This document shows, piece by piece, positions 7,784 to 16,707 of a DNA stretch of 39,703 nt; positions within the stretch are counted from its first letter, which is position 1; every line of letters starts with the position of its first letter. A program made the translations under genes and the position numbers. The DNA is from Candidatus Nealsoniibacteriota bacterium (GTDB lineage: Bacteria; Patescibacteriota; Minisyncoccia; Minisyncoccales; GWA2-38-27). The stretch is taken from positions 1 through 39,703 of the forward strand of contig JAUWYA010000005.1 of NCBI GenBank assembly GCA_030616085.1. The letters are read 5' to 3'. The notes under the pieces were generated by a model. The model had not been told where the DNA came from and searched no databases. It worked only from the letters and a program-made list of their open reading frames with translations.

Positions 7784-8689
7784 ATGAATAATCAAGAAGA
7801 AAAAAAGACAGAAAAAACAGATGAAACAAAAGATACAACAACAGAAGCAACATCCAAAGATAAAGCAGATGCGCTGGTAGAAAAAACGCTTGCTGAAGAA
7901 GAAGAAAGGAAAAGACAAACAAGATCTAAGATAAAAATAGCTCTTATAGCGATGGGACTATCTTTGCTTTCAATAGTCTGTCTCTATCTGATTGCTTACA
8001 ACAATGTGATAACCAACTTTAATGACATCGCTTGTATCATCCTTGGCAGCATCATTGGTGGCATCCTTGGTGGCATGATTGGTGTTATGATCTTTAATGC
8101 TGGCGCCGTTGGTAGCATCTTCTCTGGTGGCGTCATTGGTAGCGTCATTGGCGGCATCCTTGGTGGCACCAATGGTGCTATCACTGGTTTCATCATTGGT
8201 GGCATCTTTAGTGTCATCACCGATTGCATCATTCGGAATACTATGCATGACATCAAAAAAGAAATTCATCCTGAATTGATAGCTCTTCTAAGTATTGTTT
8301 TTCTCTTACCTTTTGTTACCATATTAGTTCCTCTTTCTAAGTATCACAACCAAAATCAGATAAAGAGAGATACAATAATCTCAGAAGCACACCTTCAAAT
8401 AAAAATTTTGGAAGATGAAATAGAAATTCTCTTGCCAAGCGAGTATGATTCAGATAATTCTTATTTGGAAAAGACTCTTTTTGTTAATTATAGTTGGGAT
8501 ATGGTTGAAGAAAAAGCATGGAAAGATATAGTAATTCCTTGCCGAGAAGGAAATAAATATTGGTATAAGATAAAATTACCATCCCCGGAAAAGAAAACTA
8601 ACACTGTTGATCTTTTTCTGGTCTTCAAGCATGTTTGGGAGAACTATGAAACAACCAAAAAAATCTCTTTTCCAGATCCAAATGAATAA
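7784..8689 (+). CDS. Glycine-zipper membrane protein, paralog 1
   Basis: Charged N-terminus, TM segment, Gly-rich GGILGGMIG...GGVIGSVIGGILGG region, TM, C-terminal domain shared with 8870..9718 (LSKYHNxNQ, LEDxIExLLP, WxDIVIPCREGxKYW, SFPDPNE); GGAAGG upstream. Confidence 0.85.
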   Translation: MNNQEEKKTEKTDETKDTTTEATSKDKADALVEKTLAEEEERKRQTRSKIKIALIAMGLSLLSIVCLYLIAYNNVITNFNDIACIILGSIIGGILGGMIGVMIFNAGAVGSIFSGGVIGSVIGGILGGTNGAITGFIIGGIFSVITDCIIRNTMHDIKKEIHPELIALLSIVFLLPFVTILVPLSKYHNQNQIKRDTIISEAHLQIKILEDEIEILLPSEYDSDNSYLEKTLFVNYSWDMVEEKAWKDIVIPCREGNKYWYKIKLPSPEKKTNTVDLFLVFKHVWENYETTKKISFPDPNE

Positions 8690-8700
8690 AAGAAAAGCAC

Positions 8701-8731
8701 AGCCCACGATATTCTCATCATGGGCTTTTTT
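8701..8731 (+). terminator. Rho-independent terminator (unit 1)
   Basis: AGCCCACGAT-ATTCTC-ATCATGGGCTTTTTT. Confidence 0.85.
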
Positions 8732-8746
8732 ATTTTGAGATGTAAA

Positions 8747-8775
8747 GTGCTGGCGGTATCGGATACCGCCAGCAC
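8747..8775. repeat. 29-bp palindrome (unit 1)
   Basis: GTGCTGGCGGTAT-CGG-ATACCGCCAGCAC. Confidence 0.9.
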
Positions 8776-8782
8776 CAAAAAC

Positions 8783-8810
8783 TTGACATTTAAAATGAAC
8801 ATGCTAAATT
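8783..8810 (+). promoter_or_regulatory. Promoter 2 of the tandem locus
   Basis: TTGACA-16-TAAATT and shared leader. Confidence 0.75.
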
Positions 8811-8869
8811 ACATTTATCGTAATCGTAAAAACAGAACCTTAAAATCTTAATCGGAAAGGAAAACAAAA

Positions 8870-9718
8870 ATGACAGAAAAAGAAGAAAAAACCAAACCAG
8901 AAGAAAAAAACAAAACAAAGGACACAAAAGAAACAACACATGAAGATGCTATGATAGAAGAAGCGCTTACTAAAGAAGAACCTAAAACAGAACAATCGAA
9001 TAAAGTTCTTCTTAAAGTAGCTATAAAAGAAAAAGGAATAAAAACTGAAACAAAAACCGCTCTGGGAGCAGTAATATTGCTATTGTTTTCACTGCTCTTT
9101 TTATGGATATCTGGCACTCGTAACGATTTAACAGAAAATTTTTCCTTTATTGGCTTTATCGTGGTTAATACTCTTGTCGGTGGTCTATCTTCTCTTCTAA
9201 TAGCTCGCTTTGCGGCCTGGGATAAAAATCAAAGAAGTTTTCTTTTAACTCCCCTGACCATTCTATGGTGTATTTTTTTACTACCTCCTCTTATTGGGAT
9301 AACCCCTCTTTCTAAATATCACAATTATAACCAACTGGAAAGAGATAAAAAGATCGTAGAGGTATTAGAGATAACGGTCTTAGAAGACTACATAGAGGTT
9401 CTCTTACCAAATGAACATGCTTCAGAAAGTTCTTACTTGAAAAAAGTTTTTTCTCTTGGTTTGACGAACGACACAAAAGAAATGTGGGAAGATATAGTAA
9501 TCCCATGCCGAGAAGGAGATAAATACTGGCACAAGGTAAAATTACCACTCCCGAACTGGTATAAATTGAAACTGGCTGGACGTCCGGTATCTTGGACACC
9601 AACACAAGAAAAGGATAAATATAAGAACAACACTGATAATATTTTCTTATTTTTTGATCATGCCTTTAAGGATTATGAAACAACCAAAGAAATTATTTTT
9701 CCAGATCCAAATGAATAA
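8870..9718 (+). CDS. Membrane protein, paralog 2 (no glycine zipper)
   Basis: Same C-terminal domain and N-terminal charged/TM architecture as 7784..8689; GGAAAGG upstream. Confidence 0.85.
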   Translation: MTEKEEKTKPEEKNKTKDTKETTHEDAMIEEALTKEEPKTEQSNKVLLKVAIKEKGIKTETKTALGAVILLLFSLLFLWISGTRNDLTENFSFIGFIVVNTLVGGLSSLLIARFAAWDKNQRSFLLTPLTILWCIFLLPPLIGITPLSKYHNYNQLERDKKIVEVLEITVLEDYIEVLLPNEHASESSYLKKVFSLGLTNDTKEMWEDIVIPCREGDKYWHKVKLPLPNWYKLKLAGRPVSWTPTQEKDKYKNNTDNIFLFFDHAFKDYETTKEIIFPDPNE

Positions 9719-9729
9719 AAGAAAAGCAC

Positions 9730-9760
9730 AGCCCACGATATTCTCATCGTGGGCTTTTTT
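9730..9760 (+). terminator. Rho-independent terminator (unit 2)
   Basis: AGCCCACGAT-ATTCTC-ATCGTGGGCTTTTTT. Confidence 0.87.
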
Positions 9761-9775
9761 ATTTTGAGATGTAAA

Positions 9776-9804
9776 GTGCTGGCGGTATCCGATACCGCCA
9801 GCAC
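9776..9804. repeat. 29-bp palindrome (unit 2)
   Basis: GTGCTGGCGGTAT-CCG-ATACCGCCAGCAC; exact reverse complement of the unit 1 palindrome. Confidence 0.9.
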
Positions 9805-9811
9805 CAAAAAC

Positions 9812-9839
9812 TTGACATTTAAAATGAACGTGCTAAACT
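9812..9839 (+). promoter_or_regulatory. Promoter 3 of the tandem locus
   Basis: TTGACA-16-TAAACT and shared leader. Confidence 0.75.
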
Positions 9840-9900
9840 ACATCTATCGTACGTAAAAACAGAACCTTAAAATTTTAATTAAATCAGAAGGGAGAAAGAA

Positions 9901-10269
9901 ATGACAAAAAAGAAAACTAAAGCAGTTCTTGAAAAAGAAAACAAAAATTTATCGAAGCAAAACCAAAAACTGGAGGAAACAGAAGAAAAGCTAAGAACAA
10001 CTCTTGCTGATCTTACTAGTAAAAATCAGGCCTTAACAAACTGTTACGAAGCATTGAAATCAAACAGAGGAGTACTCCAGAGAGATCGAGATCATCTTTT
10101 CACTCAAAAAGAAGAACTAAAACAAAATAATAGAACTCAACAAGAGGAAATAATAGCGCTGGCGAGAGAAGTACAAAACAAAGACAGCCAACTGGAAAAA
10201 AAAGTCGAAAGGGAAGAAACACTTATAGAAACCGTATCCAATCTTGCCTGTCACTTAGGACGACCATAA
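9901..10269 (+). CDS. Coiled-coil protein, 122 aa
   Basis: ORF with GAAGGGAG upstream; E/K/Q/L heptad-rich sequence; terminator follows. Confidence 0.8.
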   Translation: MTKKKTKAVLEKENKNLSKQNQKLEETEEKLRTTLADLTSKNQALTNCYEALKSNRGVLQRDRDHLFTQKEELKQNNRTQQEEIIALAREVQNKDSQLEKKVEREETLIETVSNLACHLGRP

Positions 10270-10300
10270 CAGGAAAAAACAAACATCCAAAAAAAATCTT

Positions 10301-10328
10301 GCCCTGTAGTTTAACTATAGGGCTTTTT
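10301..10328 (+). terminator. Rho-independent terminator
   Basis: GCCCTGTAG-TTTAA-CTATAGGGC-TTTTT. Confidence 0.8.
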
Positions 10329-10378
10329 ACTTGCATCATAATTTCTAACAAGGTAAAATAATATAATTATGAAGTTCA

Positions 10379-10409
10379 CCCTCACTACCAAATAAATTTG
10401 GTGTGAGGG
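10379..10409 (+). promoter_or_regulatory. Hairpin overlapping the likely dnaE ribosome binding site
   Basis: CCCTCACTACCAAA-TAAA-TTTGGTGTGAGGG (one bulge), 3' arm carries GAGGG upstream of ATG 10420. Confidence 0.6.
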
Positions 10410-10419
10410 CAAGCCCATT

Positions 10420-13400
10420 ATGCCAAAATTCACACATCTTCACGTCCATAGTCATTACTCCTTGCTTGACGGTCTGCCCAAGATTGATCAACTCTTAGAT
10501 CGGGTTAAAGAATTAGGAATGGATTCTGTTGCTTTGACTGACCATGGAGTTTTGTATGGAGCAGTAGAATTCTATAAAAAAGCAAAGCAAAGAGGAATCA
10601 AGCCGATTATTGGCTGCGAGGTCTATACTGCTTTTGAAAGAATGAACCAGAAAAGACCAAATGTAGATGATAAAAGATACCATCTGATCCTGCTGGCCAA
10701 AAACGAAGAAGGTTATAAAAACTTAGTTCAACTTGTTACTAAAGCCCACTTAGAGGGCTTTTATTATAAGCCAAGGGTAGATGACAAGCTCTTAGCAAAA
10801 CATTCAAAAGGCCTGATTGCTCTAAGCGGCTGTCTGGCTGGAAGAATCCCGCGATTAATCCAGTCAAAGAACTTTGAACAAGCTGAAATGTTAGCACAAA
10901 AATATCAGGATATCTTTGGCAAAGATAATTTTTATTTAGAAATACAACATCATCCAAAGATTCCACAACAAGAAACTACTAATAATCAACTAATTAATAT
11001 TTCCGAGAAATACGGTATTCCTTTGGTAGCAACTAACGATACTCATTATCTAAAACCAGAAGATGCTGAAGCCCAAGACATTCTAATGTTAATTAACACT
11101 GGCGCTAATCCTAATGACCCGGAACGGATAACTATTAAATCAGATGATTTCTCCTTGAGAAGCTCTGAAGAAATGGAACAAGTGTTTAAACGTGTTCCAG
11201 AAGCCATTGAAAATACTCAGAAAATTACACAGGCATGTAATTTTGAACTTAAGCTTGGAGAAACAAAACTGCCTTGTTTTGAAGTGCCTAATGGTAAAAC
11301 CCCTGACGAATATCTTGAAGAACTCTGCAAACAAGGATTAAAAAGACGCTTTAAAGATAACCTGAATAAAGAAATTACAGATAGATTAAATTATGAGATT
11401 TCTATTATTAAACAAACCGGTTTTGCATCCTACTTTTTAATTGTTCAGGACTTTGTTAACTGGGCTAAACAGCAAAGAATTGTTGTTGGTCCAGGAAGAG
11501 GCTCAGCGCCAGGTTCTTTAGTTTCCTATTTATTAAACATCACTAATGTTGACCCTATTAAAAACAATCTTTTGTTTGAAAGATTCTTAAATCCTGAAAG
11601 AATATCAATGCCTGATATTGATCTTGATTTTACTGACAGAAGAAGGGATGAAGTTATAAACTACGTTGCTCAAAAATACGGAAAAGACAAGGTTGCTCAA
11701 ATAATTACTTTTGGAACAATGGCTGCCAGGGCTGTAATTAGAGATGTTGGCCGCGCTTTAGGCTATGCTTATCCTTATTGCGACCAGATTGCAAAAATGA
11801 TTCCTCTTGGCTTCAACTTAGATGAAACCTTAAAAAAAATTGATGAATTCAAAAACATTTATCAAACTGACGAACAAGCTGAAAGATTAATTAATTTAGC
11901 GAAAAAACTGGAAGGAGTAGCCCGCCACGCTTCAACTCATGCTTGCGGAGTAGTAATATCTGATCAGCCGCTTTCTGATTTAATACCTCTCCAGCGTCCT
12001 ACGCAAAACGAGGAAAGCGTTGTTACCCAATACGAAATGCATTCAATTGAAGATTTAGGACTTTTAAAAATGGATCTTCTAGGCCTGAAGAACCTAACTA
12101 TTATAGAAGATACCTTGTCACGAATATATGTTCTTAGGAACGGACTTAAAGTGGATATTGACAACATTCCTTTAGATAACAAAGAAGTATTTAAAACTTT
12201 GCAAAAAGGCAATACAAAAGCTATATTTCAACTGGAAGGCGATAGCATGACAAGATATCTAAAACAATTAAAGCCCACTGAATTTGAAGACATCGTAGCT
12301 ATGGTTGCTCTTCATAGACCAGGCCCTATGCAATTCATCCCTGACTATATTGCCAGAAAACATAAAAAGCAAAGAATAGAATACCTGCATCCAAAACTAA
12401 AACCAATATTAGAAAAAACCCAGGGTATTTGCATATATCAGGAACAATTAATGCAAATTGCCAAAGATTTAGCCGGATTCAGTTTAGCTGAAGCTGATGT
12501 TTTAAGAAAGGCTGTTGGGAAAAAAATCATTAAGCTTCTTCATCAACAGGAAGAAAAATTCATCAAAGGAGTGATTAATAATGGAATTGACAAGAAGATT
12601 GCTATAAAATTATGGCAATGGATTCTTCCTTTTGCCCAATATGGCTTTAACCGCAGTCACTCTGCATCTTATGCAACAATTGCTTATCAGACAGCTTATT
12701 TAAAAACTCTTTATCCAGTTGAATTTATGGCTGCTGCTTTAACTTCTGAAAAAACAGATGTTGAAAGAATTGCTGCTTTAATTGACGAATGCAAGAAAAT
12801 GAAAATTGAAGTTTTGCCTCCAGATATTAATGAAAGCTTAAAAAACTTTACAGTAGTGTCTGAAGAGAGTAAGATAAGATTTGGGCTCCTGGCTATTAAA
12901 AATGTTGGTGAAAATATAATTGATGTAATTGTTGAAGAAGTAAAAAATAATGGCAGTTTTAAAAGTGTTGAAGATTTTGTTGAAAGGATTAATTCTAAAG
13001 ATTTAAATAGAAAGTCGTTAGAGAGTTTGATTAAAGCCGGCGCCCTTGATGAATTTGCCGAGAGGAACAAATTGTTGCATAATTTAGAAAGATTGCTAGA
13101 ATGGTCAAAAGAGACGCAAAAAAGCAGAATGAGCGGCCAAAAAGGTCTTTTTGATGGAGACAGCTTTAGCAATGATATAAAGTTGGAGCAAGCTGTTCCA
13201 GCTACAAACTTTGAAAAATTAAGCTGGGAAAAAGAACTCTTAGGCCTTTACGTTACATCTCATCCATTAGAAGATTTCAGAGAAATTTTAGAGAAAAAAA
13301 CCTTATCTCTTGTTAATATTGAAGATGGCTTGAAAAATACCAGTGTTAGGGTCGGAGGCATTATATCTGGAATTAAAAAAATCATTACCAGAAATGGAAA

Positions 13401-13593
13401 GCCAATGCTTTTTGTAAAATTAGAAGATTTAACTGATAAAGCCGAGGTTGTTGTTTTCCCAGGAGTCATTGAAAGAAATCCTACTGTTTTCCAGGAAAAT
13501 AAAATTGTCTTTATCACAGGAAGAATTGATAATAGAGATAATATACCAAAAGTAATAGCAAATGAAGTTGAAGAAATAATATATGAAACTTGA
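10420..13593 (+). CDS. dnaE: DNA polymerase III subunit alpha
   Basis: PHP domain HLHVHSHYSLLDG; VGPGRGSAPGSLVSY; PDIDLDFTDRRRDEVINYV; C-terminal OB fold. Confidence 0.98.
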   Translation: MPKFTHLHVHSHYSLLDGLPKIDQLLDRVKELGMDSVALTDHGVLYGAVEFYKKAKQRGIKPIIGCEVYTAFERMNQKRPNVDDKRYHLILLAKNEEGYKNLVQLVTKAHLEGFYYKPRVDDKLLAKHSKGLIALSGCLAGRIPRLIQSKNFEQAEMLAQKYQDIFGKDNFYLEIQHHPKIPQQETTNNQLINISEKYGIPLVATNDTHYLKPEDAEAQDILMLINTGANPNDPERITIKSDDFSLRSSEEMEQVFKRVPEAIENTQKITQACNFELKLGETKLPCFEVPNGKTPDEYLEELCKQGLKRRFKDNLNKEITDRLNYEISIIKQTGFASYFLIVQDFVNWAKQQRIVVGPGRGSAPGSLVSYLLNITNVDPIKNNLLFERFLNPERISMPDIDLDFTDRRRDEVINYVAQKYGKDKVAQIITFGTMAARAVIRDVGRALGYAYPYCDQIAKMIPLGFNLDETLKKIDEFKNIYQTDEQAERLINLAKKLEGVARHASTHACGVVISDQPLSDLIPLQRPTQNEESVVTQYEMHSIEDLGLLKMDLLGLKNLTIIEDTLSRIYVLRNGLKVDIDNIPLDNKEVFKTLQKGNTKAIFQLEGDSMTRYLKQLKPTEFEDIVAMVALHRPGPMQFIPDYIARKHKKQRIEYLHPKLKPILEKTQGICIYQEQLMQIAKDLAGFSLAEADVLRKAVGKKIIKLLHQQEEKFIKGVINNGIDKKIAIKLWQWILPFAQYGFNRSHSASYATIAYQTAYLKTLYPVEFMAAALTSEKTDVERIAALIDECKKMKIEVLPPDINESLKNFTVVSEESKIRFGLLAIKNVGENIIDVIVEEVKNNGSFKSVEDFVERINSKDLNRKSLESLIKAGALDEFAERNKLLHNLERLLEWSKETQKSRMSGQKGLFDGDSFSNDIKLEQAVPATNFEKLSWEKELLGLYVTSHPLEDFREILEKKTLSLVNIEDGLKNTSVRVGGIISGIKKIITRNGKPMLFVKLEDLTDKAEVVVFPGVIERNPTVFQENKIVFITGRIDNRDNIPKVIANEVEEIIYET

Positions 13594-15124
13594 TACCATT
13601 CGTCACTCATTAACCCATATATTAGCAGCTGCCGTTAAAGAGCTCTTTCCAAGAGTTAAGCTTGGCACAGGCTCTGTCATTGAAAACGGCTTTTATTGTG
13701 ATTTTGATAATCTCAAAATTTCAGATAAAGATTTATTAAAAATTGAAAAAAAGATGAAAGAATTAATTAAAAAAGAGATAAAGCCAGATACATTTAAATT
13801 AACTAAACTGGCTGGAGCTTATTTGAAAGGAGACGAGAAAAACAAAATGCTTACAAGAATTTACGGAATAGCTTTCAATACAAAAAAAGAACTAGACCAA
13901 TATCTTAAAATGCAGGAAGAAGCAGAAAAAAGAGACCATAGAAAATTAGGCCAAAAATTAGATTTATTTAGTATTAATGAAGACATTGGAGCTGGTCTTC
14001 CTCTTTGGCATGGCAAGGGAGCTATACTTCGTCATATTATTGAAAACTATTTATATGAAGAGTTAACCTCTCAAGGTTATGAATGGCTGACTACTCCTCA
14101 CATTGGCAAGCTTTCTCTTTGGAAAACTTCTGGACACTGGGATTTCTATAAAGAAAACATCTACTCCCCTATTAAAATTGATAAAGAAGAATATCTGCTA
14201 AAACCAATGAACTGTCCTTTCCATGTTAAAGTTTACCAATCAAAAATCAGAAGTTATAAGGATTTGCCTATAAAGTTTGCTGAATTAGGAACTGTTTATA
14301 GATATGAAAAATCAGGAGTTTTGCATGGATTAACAAGAGTTCGCGGCTTTACTCAAGATGATGCTCATATCTTTTGTACCCCTGATCAGATGGAAAAAGA
14401 ATTATTCTCAATATTAAAATATGGACTTGAAATTCTCAAAACATTTGGGTTTAAAGATTATGAGATCTATCTATCCACCCGGCCTAAGAAATTTATGGGT
14501 ACTAAAAAAATGTGGCAGAAAGCTACTGACTCTTTAAAACATGCCTGTGAAAAATTAAAACTAAAATATGAACTTGATCCAGAAGGAGGAGTTTTCTATT
14601 GTCCTAAAATTGATATAAAAATCAAAGATTCTATAGGAAGACCTTGGCAGTGCAGCACCTTCCAGATTGACTTTAATTTACCAAAAGCATTTAACATTTC
14701 ATATATTGACGAAAAAGGCAAAAAGAAAGAACCAATTATGATTCACCGCGCTTTGCTTGGTTCTTTGGAAAGATTTATTGGCGTTTTGCTTGAACACTAT
14801 GAAGGAGCTTTGCCTGTTTGGCTCTCCCCTGTTCAAGCTTGGATAATTCCAATTACTTCACGTCATGAAAAATATGCCGAGGAAATAAGCAAAAAACTTG
14901 GCTCTTTTAGGACAAAACTTAAAAATGAAAATGAAACAGTTTCTAAGAAAATCAGGCAAGGAGAAATTCAGAAAATCCCTTATCTCTTAGTTGTTGGCGA
15001 TAAAGAAATGAAAACAAAATCAGTTAGAGTCAGAGAAAGAAGCAAGGGCGACATCGGAGAAATGAAGATAGATAAATTTATTGATAAAATATGGCGCAAT
15101 TATCCGAACCTACGCAAAAACTAA
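13583..15124 (+). CDS. thrS: Threonyl-tRNA synthetase lacking the N-terminal TGS domain
   Basis: RHSLTHILAAAVKELFP start, MNCPFHVKVY, RVRGFTQDDAHIFC, PIMIHRALLGSLERF; overlaps dnaE by 11 nt. Confidence 0.96.
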   Translation: MKLDTIRHSLTHILAAAVKELFPRVKLGTGSVIENGFYCDFDNLKISDKDLLKIEKKMKELIKKEIKPDTFKLTKLAGAYLKGDEKNKMLTRIYGIAFNTKKELDQYLKMQEEAEKRDHRKLGQKLDLFSINEDIGAGLPLWHGKGAILRHIIENYLYEELTSQGYEWLTTPHIGKLSLWKTSGHWDFYKENIYSPIKIDKEEYLLKPMNCPFHVKVYQSKIRSYKDLPIKFAELGTVYRYEKSGVLHGLTRVRGFTQDDAHIFCTPDQMEKELFSILKYGLEILKTFGFKDYEIYLSTRPKKFMGTKKMWQKATDSLKHACEKLKLKYELDPEGGVFYCPKIDIKIKDSIGRPWQCSTFQIDFNLPKAFNISYIDEKGKKKEPIMIHRALLGSLERFIGVLLEHYEGALPVWLSPVQAWIIPITSRHEKYAEEISKKLGSFRTKLKNENETVSKKIRQGEIQKIPYLLVVGDKEMKTKSVRVRERSKGDIGEMKIDKFIDKIWRNYPNLRKN

Positions 15125-16707
15125 TAGCCAGATATCAACAATGGCACCAGTCCCTTCAACCCAAAGAAGGAACAACTACCATTCATGTTGATGAAGTCGC
15201 TTCAAAAGTGGCTGCTTTTTATGAAAAAATAAGAGGGGTCATTGATTGGAAAGAAGAACATCTTTTAAAGAGAAGAGCTATTGAAAGAATATTAAAAAGA
15301 CGTTTATTTTCCAAGTTGGATTTAAGCAACGGAAATATCTTTCAAGATCCGGATATTGCAGAACCATTAGTTTTAGAATTGATAAGAGGCGGCCATTTCC
15401 CAAACGACAAGATTGAAGAATCAAAAATCCAACAAGTTCAAAAAGCAATTAATAAATACGTTTTCATTCTTAATCAAGCCAAATCGGGTCCTAAAAAATC
15501 AAAGCTTCGGCTTTACAGTTGGATTTCCGAAATTGCTGCCTGTGAAATAGAAGAAATCCTTAGTCCTGCTATTAAAGAAAGAGCTCTTATCATCTATATG
15601 TTTGAAATAATAAATCAAAGAATTAAATTAAGCGAAAAAATGAAGCTTGATGAAAATGAAAAGAATACTCAAACATATATTGCTGTACAAAAAGCTCTTT
15701 TTAATTTAGATGCTCCGGTGATAAGTTATCATATTTTAAAATATAGATATCCAGAATGGAATAATCTTTCTGAAGATCAATTTAATGAATTTGCCGAGAA
15801 TATTCATTCTATTAAAGAAAACTTGGAAAAAGATTTAGATCATCCTTTTGGCGATAAATTTTACCGAATATGCGAAAAATATGACACACCCTTTCTGCTT
15901 TTAGGAGATCTTCTTTCTAAAAATCCAACAGAGGCTAAAGAAAAGCTTTCAGATCCAGAATTACTAGAAGCATTAATTACAGCTCATTACAACCAAAGGG
16001 TTAAAACATTAAAGAAAAGATTGGGACGAGCTGCTTTTTACGCAACCTTATCAATCTTTCTTACTAATATTGTTTCTCTTTTGCTTATAGAGATGCCCTT
16101 TAATAAATGGATTACTGGATATTTCTTTAATTACTGGGCTATTACAATAGATATTATAGGCCCTACTTTTTTAATGTTTTTATTGGTTATAACCATTAAA
16201 CCGCCAAAAAAAGAAAACCTTCCAAAGGTGTTAATGGAAGTTATGAAAAGTGTTTATGGAAAAGACAAGAAAGATGTTTATGAAATAAAGAGATTTAGAA
16301 AAAGAAACATTATATTTGAAGTCGTTATTAATCTCTTCTATCTTTTAGGATTTATTGCTATTCTTGCTTTAATAGTATGGGGTCTTTATCAAGTAAACTT
16401 CCCTCCTCTTTCTTACGTAATATTTGTTGTTTTCTTGTCGTTAATTGCTTTTGCTGGAGCAAAAATCAGACAAAGAGCAAAAGAACTGCAAGTAATTGAA
16501 GAGAAAGAAACTCTATTTCATCTCTTTATTGACCCTTTTGCTGTTCCGGTTATTCAATTAGGAAAATGGCTAACTAATAAATGGAAAAGATACAATGTTA
16601 TAGCCGTCTTCTTCTCTGCTCTAATTGATATGCCCTTTACTATATTTGTAGAATTCATTGAACAATGGCGCTATTTTCTTAAAGAAAAGAAGGAAAAGAT
16701 TCACTAA
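15091..16707 (+). CDS. Hypothetical multi-TM membrane protein
   Basis: 538-aa ORF overlapping thrS 3' end; hydrophobic segments in the C-terminal half. Confidence 0.75.
   Translation: MAQLSEPTQKLIARYQQWHQSLQPKEGTTTIHVDEVASKVAAFYEKIRGVIDWKEEHLLKRRAIERILKRRLFSKLDLSNGNIFQDPDIAEPLVLELIRGGHFPNDKIEESKIQQVQKAINKYVFILNQAKSGPKKSKLRLYSWISEIAACEIEEILSPAIKERALIIYMFEIINQRIKLSEKMKLDENEKNTQTYIAVQKALFNLDAPVISYHILKYRYPEWNNLSEDQFNEFAENIHSIKENLEKDLDHPFGDKFYRICEKYDTPFLLLGDLLSKNPTEAKEKLSDPELLEALITAHYNQRVKTLKKRLGRAAFYATLSIFLTNIVSLLLIEMPFNKWITGYFFNYWAITIDIIGPTFLMFLLVITIKPPKKENLPKVLMEVMKSVYGKDKKDVYEIKRFRKRNIIFEVVINLFYLLGFIAILALIVWGLYQVNFPPLSYVIFVVFLSLIAFAGAKIRQRAKELQVIEEKETLFHLFIDPFAVPVIQLGKWLTNKWKRYNVIAVFFSALIDMPFTIFVEFIEQWRYFLKEKKEKIH

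Noticed and set aside
7970-8269. Antisense ORFs with Asp/Ala/Thr or Met/Pro repeats (7970..8269, 7996..8256, and + frame 8097..8279)
   Set aside because: They are alternate-frame readings of the glycine-zipper repeat DNA in 7784..8689; no ribosome binding sites or promoters.
8672-9880. Tandem duplication as a simple assembly artefact
   Set aside because: The two units differ at many positions, including highly diverged coding sequences and a compensated terminator, so they are real paralogs.
12711-13172. 153-aa minus ORF within dnaE, and other antisense ORFs in dnaE, gyrB, gatB
   Set aside because: Shadow ORFs of strongly supported genes, Ser/Phe/Leu-rich composition.
13583-13700. thrS as a truncated pseudogene because the TGS domain is missing
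   Set aside because: Editing, catalytic and anticodon-binding regions are intact; TGS-less ThrRS is a known variation.
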